Shown here one piece after another: positions 58,116 to 64,000 of a DNA stretch of 64,000 bases (position 1 is its first letter; each line of letters begins with the position of its first letter). The notes under the pieces are model-generated. The model searched no databases. It was not told the DNA's origin and worked only from the letters and a program-made list of their open reading frames with translations. Made by a program: the position numbers and the translations under genes. The stretch is taken from NCBI GenBank assembly GCA_002379985.1, contig DFVG01000016.1, positions 129,415 through 193,414 on the forward strand. The letters are read 5' to 3'. Source of the DNA: Flavobacteriaceae bacterium UBA4166. GTDB lineage: Bacteria > Bacteroidota > Bacteroidia > Flavobacteriales > Flavobacteriaceae.

Positions 58116-60728
58116 CTAAACAATATACGCTTTGGCTTTTTCTAAGGCTTCGGAAATACCTTCCGGATGCTTCCCGCCGGCCGTGGCGAAAAATGGTTGT
58201 CCGCCGCCGCCGCCTTGAATGTACTTTCCTAACTCACGTACGATAGTCCCGGCATTGAGTTCTCTTTCCGCAGCTAACTCTTTCGAAATATAACAGGTTA
58301 GCAACGCTTTCCCTTCTTTTTCAGAACCAAAAATCAAGAATAAATCATCCAGCTCGCCGCCTAACTCATAAGCGAGATCTTTCATTCCGGCCGCATCGAG
58401 ATCAATCTGTTCCGCCAAGAAATTCACACCGTTGATAGTGGTAACCGCTTTTTTCAAACTTCCTTTTAATCCCTGCGCCTTCTCTTTTAACAGGCTAGCG
58501 ACCTGTTGTTCGAGCTGTTCTTTTTCTTCTTGTAGTTTGGAGATCGCTTGTACGGGTTGTTGTGCATTGTTCAACGCCTGTTGCACTTGCTTATAGGCGT
58601 CACTTCGTTCTACAAAATACTGCTTGGCAGCATCTCCGGTGATAGCTTCAATACGGCGAATCCCTGAAGCGACCGCGCCTTCTGAAGTTATAATAAAATG
58701 CCATACTTCATTGGTGTTCGGCACATGGGTTCCGCCACAAAGTTCCATCGATTTCCCAAATCGGATGGTGCGCACCGTATCGCCATATTTTTCTCCAAAT
58801 AATGCAATCGCGCCTTGATCCAACGCTTCCTGATACGGCTGATTACGTTGTTCTTGCAAGGCCAATCCTTCCCGAATTCGAGCATTCACAAAATCCTCCA
58901 CCGTTTTTAGCTCTTCTTCGGAAACTTTACTAAAATGTGAGAAGTCGAAACGCAGGTTTCTACTGTGCACCATAGAACCTTTTTGCTCTACGTGGTCTCC
59001 CAACACTTTCCGAAGCGCTTGATGTAGTAAGTGCGTTGCCGTATGATTGGAAGCCGTTCTTGAACGTTGCTTCGCATCCACCACAGCTTTAAAGGTATTT
59101 TCCGGATTTCGCGGTAAATTCTTCGCAAAATGAATGATCAGGTTGTTCTCTTTCTTCGTGTCTACAATATAAACGACCTCGCCATTGGGTGCTTCCAAAT
59201 AGCCCTTATCGCCTACTTGTCCACCGCCCTCTGGATAAAAAGGTGTTAAATTAAACACCAATTGGTACAGTTCTCCTTCTTTTTTGCTTTCGGTCTTGCG
59301 ATAGCGGGTAATGCGCACGGAAGCTTCCAAACTGTCGTAGCCAATAAATTCTTCTTCGGCATCGTCCTTCAAAATAACCCAATCTCCGGTTTGTACTTTG
59401 GCTGCCGAACGGGAACGCTCTTTTTGCTTCTGTAATTCTGTATCAAAAGCAGCCTTATCGTAGTGATAGCCTCGCTCTCTCAGAATGAGTCCGGTAAGGT
59501 CATCCGGAAAACCGTAGGTATCATAGAGTTCAAAGACCTTCTTTCCTGAGATCTCGTTACCCGAAGCCGATTGGATAATGTTTTCTAACAGCACCAATCC
59601 CTGATCTAAGGTTCTCAAAAAAGAGGCTTCTTCTTCGCGAATCACATTCACGATCAAGTTCTTTTCTTTCCGAAGTTCTGGAAACGCATCTCCCAATTGT
59701 TTGACGAGCGTTTCTGTTAATTTATAAATAAAGGGTTGTTGTTGGTTCAAAAAGGTAAACCCATAACGAATGGCGCGACGTAAGATTCGGCGGATCACGT
59801 ACCCTGCCCCATTATTGCTCGGCAATTGTCCGTCGGCAATAGAAAACGCCACGGCTCGCACGTGATCGGCAATCACACGAATGGCGATATCGATCTTCTC
59901 ATTGGTACCGTAGTTGCTGTTGGTGATGGCTTCGATCTCGCGAATTAAGGGCGTAAAAACATCGGTATCGTAATTACTCTGCTTGCCCTGCAACACCATA
60001 CAAAGTCGCTCAAAGCCCATCCCGGTGTCTACGTGTTGCGCGGGAAGCGATTCTAAACTACCGTTTGCCTTTCGGTTGAACTGCATGAATACCAAGTTCC
60101 AGATCTCCACCACTTGCGGATGGTCTTGATTTACTAAATCGGCTCCTGGTGTTTTCTTTTTTTCTTCTTCGGAACGGATATCCACATGAATCTCGCTACA
60201 GGGGCCACACGGACCTTGTTCGCCCATTTCCCAAAAATTATCCTTTTTATTGCCTAAAAGAATTCGTTCTTCCGGCACCCATTGTTTCCAGAAATTGAAG
60301 GCTTCGGTATCGCGTTCCAGTCCTTCCGAAGCATCACCTTCAAAAATAGTAACGTAAAGCATCGAAGGATCCATTTGGAAGACTTCTGTGAGTAATTCCC
60401 ACGCCCAAGCAATCGCTTCCTCTTTAAAATAATCACCAAAACTCCAATTCCCTAACATCTCGAACATGGTGTGGTGATACGTATCCATACCCACTTCTTC
60501 CAAGTCGTTATGCTTTCCGCTAACGCGCAAACATTTCTGTGTATCGGTAACGCGAGGGTTCTTGGGTTCTTTATTCCCTAGAAAATATTCCTTAAACTGA
60601 TTCATACCGGCATTGGTAAACATCAAGGTAGGGTCGTTTTTCATGACCATAGGCGCTGAAGGAACGATGGTATGTGACTTCGACTTGAAAAAGTCTAAAA
60701 ACCGACTGCGTATTTCGTTGGAATTCAT
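58116..60728 (-). CDS. alaS: alanyl-tRNA synthetase
   Basis: 870 residues. Class II catalytic core at the N terminus (NEIRSRFLDFFKSKSHTIVPSAPMVMKNDPTLMFTNAGMNQFK; PCGPCSEIHVD near 192), tRNA recognition region, editing domain with HTATHLLHQALR (about 560-571) and the zinc-ligand Cys/His of ELCGGTHVPN (about 666), coiled coil near 730-760, and the C-terminal Ala domain with GGGGGQPFFATAGG. All key motifs are intact. Leads the alaS-GSCFA unit, divergent from the M23 gene. Confidence 0.97.
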   Translation of the reverse strand: MNSNEIRSRFLDFFKSKSHTIVPSAPMVMKNDPTLMFTNAGMNQFKEYFLGNKEPKNPRVTDTQKCLRVSGKHNDLEEVGMDTYHHTMFEMLGNWSFGDYFKEEAIAWAWELLTEVFQMDPSMLYVTIFEGDASEGLERDTEAFNFWKQWVPEERILLGNKKDNFWEMGEQGPCGPCSEIHVDIRSEEEKKKTPGADLVNQDHPQVVEIWNLVFMQFNRKANGSLESLPAQHVDTGMGFERLCMVLQGKQSNYDTDVFTPLIREIEAITNSNYGTNEKIDIAIRVIADHVRAVAFSIADGQLPSNNGAGYVIRRILRRAIRYGFTFLNQQQPFIYKLTETLVKQLGDAFPELRKEKNLIVNVIREEEASFLRTLDQGLVLLENIIQSASGNEISGKKVFELYDTYGFPDDLTGLILRERGYHYDKAAFDTELQKQKERSRSAAKVQTGDWVILKDDAEEEFIGYDSLEASVRITRYRKTESKKEGELYQLVFNLTPFYPEGGGQVGDKGYLEAPNGEVVYIVDTKKENNLIIHFAKNLPRNPENTFKAVVDAKQRSRTASNHTATHLLHQALRKVLGDHVEQKGSMVHSRNLRFDFSHFSKVSEEELKTVEDFVNARIREGLALQEQRNQPYQEALDQGAIALFGEKYGDTVRTIRFGKSMELCGGTHVPNTNEVWHFIITSEGAVASGIRRIEAITGDAAKQYFVERSDAYKQVQQALNNAQQPVQAISKLQEEKEQLEQQVASLLKEKAQGLKGSLKKAVTTINGVNFLAEQIDLDAAGMKDLAYELGGELDDLFLIFGSEKEGKALLTCYISKELAAERELNAGTIVRELGKYIQGGGGGQPFFATAGGKHPEGISEALEKAKAYIV

Positions 60729-60754
60729 AGGTGCTAACAGCTTAAAAGAGACGT

Positions 60755-60787
60755 TTTCGCCAACAATGCAAACAATTTTTATCTTTG
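60755..60787 (+). promoter_or_regulatory. promoter of the M23 peptidase cluster
   Basis: Plus strand TTTC (60755-60758), 21-nt spacer, perfect -7 box TATCTTTG (60780-60787). Predicted start near 60793, about 55 nt before the ATG. Confidence 0.5.
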
Positions 60788-60848
60788 CAGTGCGTTAGCT
60801 TGTGAACGTCGTGTTCAATCAACCGCAAAAATAGGACTTTTTTAGCGT

Positions 60849-61826
60849 ATGTCTAAAGTCAAATATTACTACGATAGCGAAACCCTTTCGTACCGAAAAA
60901 TCGAACAGAAAAAAGGTAGGAAATTGGGAATTGTATTGCTAAGCCTGCTAGGAATCTTTTTAAGTGGGTTTGTATTATTGGTGATCTATCTGAACCTTCC
61001 GTATGTGGAAACGCCCAGGGAAAAAGCCTTGAAGCGCGAGTTGGCCAATATGGAACTTCAATACGAATTGTTGAACCGAAAAATGGATCAGGCTGAAACG
61101 GTATTAGATCAACTTGCCGATCGTGACAATAATTTATATCGCGTTTATTTTGAAGCGAATCCCATTCCGGAAAATCAACGAAAAGCAGGTTTTGGAGGAG
61201 TGAATCGTTATCAGGAATTAGAAGGATTTGACAATTCTAAATTAGTGATCAACGCGCACAAACGCATCGATATTCTTACCAAACAAATTGTGGTACAATC
61301 ACGTTCCCTAGACGAAATTGCACAACTGGCTGAAAACAAAGAGAAATTATTAGCTGCGATTCCGGCGATTCAACCCGTAAAGAACGAGGATCTCACTCGA
61401 ATGGCTTCCGGCTACGGCTATCGAACCGACCCTTTTACCAAAGCGCGTAAATTTCATTGGGGAATGGATTTTACCGCCCCTCGGGGAACTCCGGTTTACG
61501 CCTCAGGAGATGGCGTGGTTAGTAGAGCCGACAATACTGCTTCTGGCTACGGAAATCACATTCGGATTGAACACGGTTTTGGCTATGAAAGTCTGTATGC
61601 ACACCTGTACAAATACAATGTTCGCCAAGGTCAAAAAGTAAAGCGTGGCGATCTCATTGGTTTTGTAGGAAGTACCGGACGGAGTGAAGCCCCACACTTG
61701 CATTATGAAGTTTTCAAGGACGGGGAACGTATCAATCCGATTAATTTCTACTACGGAAACCTTACCGCTGAAGAATTTGCCGTACTTTTAGAGAAGTCAC
61801 AGCAAGAAAATCAATCGTTAGACTAA
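60849..61826 (+). CDS. M23-family metallopeptidase, membrane-anchored
   Basis: 325 residues. N-terminal cytoplasmic stub, one membrane span (about 28-49, GIVLLSLLGIFLSGFVLLVIYL), periplasmic coiled coil (about 60-165), and a C-terminal LytM/peptidase M23 domain: SGYGYRTDPFTKARKFHWGMDFTAP (zinc His/Asp), GNHIRIEHGFGYESLYAHLYKY and HLHYEVFKDG (HxH). Probably a peptidoglycan endopeptidase or a divisome/elongasome factor. First of five co-directional genes; its stop overlaps the MerR start by one base. Confidence 0.93.
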   Translation: MSKVKYYYDSETLSYRKIEQKKGRKLGIVLLSLLGIFLSGFVLLVIYLNLPYVETPREKALKRELANMELQYELLNRKMDQAETVLDQLADRDNNLYRVYFEANPIPENQRKAGFGGVNRYQELEGFDNSKLVINAHKRIDILTKQIVVQSRSLDEIAQLAENKEKLLAAIPAIQPVKNEDLTRMASGYGYRTDPFTKARKFHWGMDFTAPRGTPVYASGDGVVSRADNTASGYGNHIRIEHGFGYESLYAHLYKYNVRQGQKVKRGDLIGFVGSTGRSEAPHLHYEVFKDGERINPINFYYGNLTAEEFAVLLEKSQQENQSLD

Positions 61827-62155
61827 TGCATGTTGAACTACCGGAAAAACGCTACTACAGCATCGGGGAAGTCGCCGAAGCCTTCGACGTCAACACGTCA
61901 CTAATACGCTATTGGGAAAAGGAGTTTGATGTACTACAGCCTAAAAAAAATGCCAAAGGCAATCGCAAGTTCACCCCCGAGGATATCAAGAATCTGGAAT
62001 TGATCTACCATCTTGTCAAGGAACGCGGATTTACGTTAGAAGGCGCTAAAATTCACCTCAAAGAAAACAAAAAGAAAACCTTCAGCAACTTTGAGATAAT
62101 TCGTAAATTAGAATCGGTGAAAGCCGAATTACTGAAAATCAAAGACCAACTTTAA
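61826..62155 (+). CDS. MerR-family transcriptional regulator
   Basis: 109 residues: N-terminal MerR winged helix (YYSIGEVAEAFDVNTSLIRYWEKEFDVLQPKKNAKGNRKFTPEDIKNLELIYHLVKERGFTLEGAKIHLKE) and a short C-terminal helix (IIRKLESVKAELLKIKDQL) for dimerisation, with no effector domain or metal-binding Cys. Target unknown; the constant position next to the M23 gene suggests an envelope role. Confidence 0.93.
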   Translation: MHVELPEKRYYSIGEVAEAFDVNTSLIRYWEKEFDVLQPKKNAKGNRKFTPEDIKNLELIYHLVKERGFTLEGAKIHLKENKKKTFSNFEIIRKLESVKAELLKIKDQL

Positions 62156-62167
62156 ATTCTGTCTCTT

Positions 62168-62767
62168 ATGAAAAAATGGTTACCCCTCATCATTATTTTG
62201 GGGCTTGTACTCATTATAGGTGGGTATATTGCCAGTTTGAACAATTCGCTCGTAACCCTTGACGAAAGTGCAGAAGCACAGTGGGGAAACGTGGAAAGTG
62301 CCTACCAACGTCGTGCCGACCTCATCCCAAATATCGTGAACACGGCCCGAGGCTATGCAGAGTTTGAGCGCGAAACCCTCATACAAGTTACGGAAGCCCG
62401 TAGCAAAGCAACTGCGGTAACGATCGATCCCAGTAATATCACACCGGGACAATTGCAGCAGTTTCAAGAAGTGCAAAGTGGCCTGTCTTCTGCCCTATCG
62501 AGACTGTTGGCTGTTTTTGAACGTTATCCCGATTTAAAAGCGAATGAGAATTTTAAGGAACTGATCAACGAGTTAGAACGCACTGAAAACCGCATCAACG
62601 TAGAACGTAATCGCTACAACGAAACCGCACAAGCTTATAATACGAAGATCAAAAAGGTACCTGCCAATGTGTTTGCTGGAATGCTTGGTTTTGATGAGCG
62701 TGCTTATTTTAAAAGTGAAGCAGGAGCCGAAGTCGCTCCGGATGTAGAATTCGATTTTAGTAATTAA
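62168..62767 (+). CDS. LemA-family protein
   Basis: 199 residues: membrane helix at 5-24 (LPLIIILGLVLIIGGYIASL), then the helical LemA domain with WGNVESAYQRRADLIPNIVNTARGYAEFE near residue 40 and NRYNETAQAYNTKIKKVPANVFAGMLGF near 150. Membrane-anchored, function not defined. Commonly paired with TPM-domain genes, as here. Confidence 0.94.
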   Translation: MKKWLPLIIILGLVLIIGGYIASLNNSLVTLDESAEAQWGNVESAYQRRADLIPNIVNTARGYAEFERETLIQVTEARSKATAVTIDPSNITPGQLQQFQEVQSGLSSALSRLLAVFERYPDLKANENFKELINELERTENRINVERNRYNETAQAYNTKIKKVPANVFAGMLGFDERAYFKSEAGAEVAPDVEFDFSN

Positions 62768-62777
62768 TTGTAAGAGT

Positions 62778-63215
62778 ATGTCGAAAGTAGAAGATTTTCT
62801 CACTGCGGAAGAGGAGGCAGCCATTGTTGAAGCCATCCGAGAGGCCGAAAAAAACACATCCGGTGAAATTCGGGTGCATTTAGAAGCGCATACCGATCTT
62901 GATCCTTTTGAACGCGCTGCCGAAGTATTTGATTTCCTTCATATGGATAATACCAAATTGAGCAATGGGGTATTGATCTACGTTGCTGTGGAAGACCGTA
63001 CCCTGGTAATTCTCGGCGATAGCGGCATCAATGACGTGGTGCCTCCTGATTTTTGGGACAGTACACGTGATACCATCGTAGCTCATTTTAAGGAAGGAAA
63101 TATGGACAAAGGTTTGATTGCCGGTATTTTCGAAGCGGGGCTTCAGCTTAAGAAACACTTTCCATATCAGAAAAATGATAAAAACGAATTGCCCGACGAT
63201 ATTTCAGTAGGATAA
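62778..63215 (+). CDS. TPM-domain protein, cytoplasmic form
   Basis: 145 residues without signal peptide. TPM (Psb32/YgcG) fold: FLTAEEEAAIVEAIREAEKNTSGEIRVHLEA, GVLIYVAVEDRTLVILGDSGINDVV, GNMDKGLIAGIFEAGLQLKKHFP. Overlaps the next TPM gene by one base. Likely partner of LemA and of the secreted TPM protein. Confidence 0.92.
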   Translation: MSKVEDFLTAEEEAAIVEAIREAEKNTSGEIRVHLEAHTDLDPFERAAEVFDFLHMDNTKLSNGVLIYVAVEDRTLVILGDSGINDVVPPDFWDSTRDTIVAHFKEGNMDKGLIAGIFEAGLQLKKHFPYQKNDKNELPDDISVG

Positions 63216-63997
63216 TGAAACATATAACGGTTGCCAAATGCCTTTGCTTGTGGTTGTTCTTATTAGGAACATTTCCTGCCGTGGCGCAATTTGACATTCC
63301 CAATGTTCCGAAGGAACAAACATCCGTTTACGATTATATCAGTCTGCTCTCAAGTACACAGAAGAACCATCTAGAACAAAAACTGGTTGGCTACGCCGAT
63401 TCCACTTCAACGCAGATTGTAGTCGCCATCATTGGTTCTACAAAGGGAGAAGATATTTCTATGCTCGGGGCTCGGTGGGGGCAACAATGGGGTATCGGTC
63501 AAGCCGATGAAGATAACGGGATTCTTATTTTACTAGCCATAGATGACCGAAAGGTCGATATTAACACCGGCTACGGAATCGAATACCGTATTACTGATTT
63601 GATGGCGGAACGCATCATCAACCGGATCATGATCCCCGAATTTAAAAAGGGAAACTTCTATCGCGGACTCGACCAAGGAGCGGATGCGATTTTCGCAGCG
63701 TTACAGGGAGAGTTTAAAGAAGATAGAAAGCGAAACATCAACACGCAAATTCCTCCCATTGTTATCATTATCACCTTGGCTTTTATCATGTTGATCATCA
63801 TTCGAAGCATCGGAGGCCGCGGTGGCGGGAAAGGTGGCGGTGGTGGCGGCAGTTTGCTTGACGTAATCATTCTGAGCAACATGGGGCGCACCGGCGGCTA
63901 CAGTAGTGGAGGCGGCAGTTTTGGTGGCGGAGGAGGCTTTAGTGGCGGCTTCGGAGGAGGAGGCTTTGGTGGTGGCGGAGCTTCCGGAGGTTGGTGA
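63215..63997 (+). CDS. TPM-domain protein, membrane form with Gly-rich tail
   Basis: 260 residues: signal peptide (CLCLWLFLLGTFPAVAQ), TPM domain about 30-165 (VYDYISLLSSTQKNHLEQKL, STQIVVAIIGSTKGEDI, GILILLAIDDRKVDINTGYGIEYRITD), membrane helix about 186-202 (PPIVIIITLAFIMLIIIR), and a C-terminal Gly/Ser tail (GGRGGGKGGGGGG; GGSFGGGGGFSGG). YgcG-like. The stop codon (TGA, 63995-63997) is 3 bp from the window edge. Confidence 0.93.
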   Translation: MKHITVAKCLCLWLFLLGTFPAVAQFDIPNVPKEQTSVYDYISLLSSTQKNHLEQKLVGYADSTSTQIVVAIIGSTKGEDISMLGARWGQQWGIGQADEDNGILILLAIDDRKVDINTGYGIEYRITDLMAERIINRIMIPEFKKGNFYRGLDQGADAIFAALQGEFKEDRKRNINTQIPPIVIIITLAFIMLIIIRSIGGRGGGKGGGGGGSLLDVIILSNMGRTGGYSSGGGSFGGGGGFSGGFGGGGFGGGGASGGW

Positions 63998-64000
63998 TCT

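Noticed and set aside
63830..63990. Gly-codon-rich repeats at the window end as a DNA repeat or CRISPR-like array
   Set aside because: They are in frame with the TPM protein and encode its Gly/Ser tail; no regular spacing.

Overview
The window reads as chromosomal DNA of a flavobacterium (Bacteroidota, probably Flavobacteriaceae). The evidence is: two proteins with type IX secretion C-terminal sorting domains, the gliding ABC-transporter gene gldA, GSCFA, DUF3857 and head-GIN proteins, promoters of the TTTG-N17-23-TAnnTTTG type, weak or absent Shine-Dalgarno sequences, and a methionine synthase split over two genes. There is no rRNA or tRNA gene, no transposon, no prophage and no CRISPR array. 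Gene density is high and most genes lie on the minus strand in long, tightly packed operons.

Layout. 1-5 kb: a 3'-truncated polyprenyl diphosphate synthase, a secreted sorting-domain protein, rlmN and a secreted serine protease. 5-15.3 kb (minus): an aromatic operon read pheA, DAHP synthase/chorismate mutase, rsgA, dtd, two DUF3857 transglutaminase-like proteins, a MazG-like NTP pyrophosphohydrolase, a small membrane protein, aroA, queA. It starts behind a Phe-rich leader peptide and terminator hairpin and ends at a terminator after queA. 15.3-16.3 kb: gldA, divergent. 16.2-20 kb (minus): two tandem copies of an acyloxyacyl-hydrolase plus head-GIN-lipoprotein pair. 20-27.5 kb (minus): a sulfur and one-carbon block (a Ser/Thr dehydratase, cysH, an Rrf2 regulator, an OsmC protein, metF and split metH) headed by a SAM-I (S-box) riboswitch. 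27.5-29.1 kb: a helical-repeat protein of unknown function. 29.2-33.5 kb (plus): leuACDB. 33.5-45 kb (minus): an eight-gene operon ilvD-ilvB-ilvN-ilvC-ilvA-thrA-thrB-thrC that converges on leuB with overlapping stop codons. 45.2-46.6 kb: metK behind a SAM-II-type riboswitch.

46.6-57.1 kb (minus): a two-component locus (one NarL/LuxR-type response regulator, two TPR histidine kinases, a small membrane protein) followed by envelope genes: a MORN-repeat protein, two small lipoproteins, a membrane protein and a PQQ-type beta-propeller. Five promoters here carry the same 16-bp dyad, each exactly 23 nt upstream of a -7-like box. I take this as a candidate autoregulated local regulon and as the most novel signal in the window. 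57.1-64 kb: a GSCFA protein and alaS (minus), then M23 peptidase, MerR regulator, LemA and two TPM-domain proteins (plus).

The window is unusually rich in cis-regulatory RNA: a complete attenuator, two different SAM riboswitch classes about 18 kb apart on related methionine/SAM genes, and an intrinsic terminator for the leu operon that lies inside the opposite-strand thrC reading frame. Together the genes supply Phe (from chorismate), Leu, Val, Ile, Thr, Met and SAM. A tyrosine-branch gene (tyrA) is not present here.
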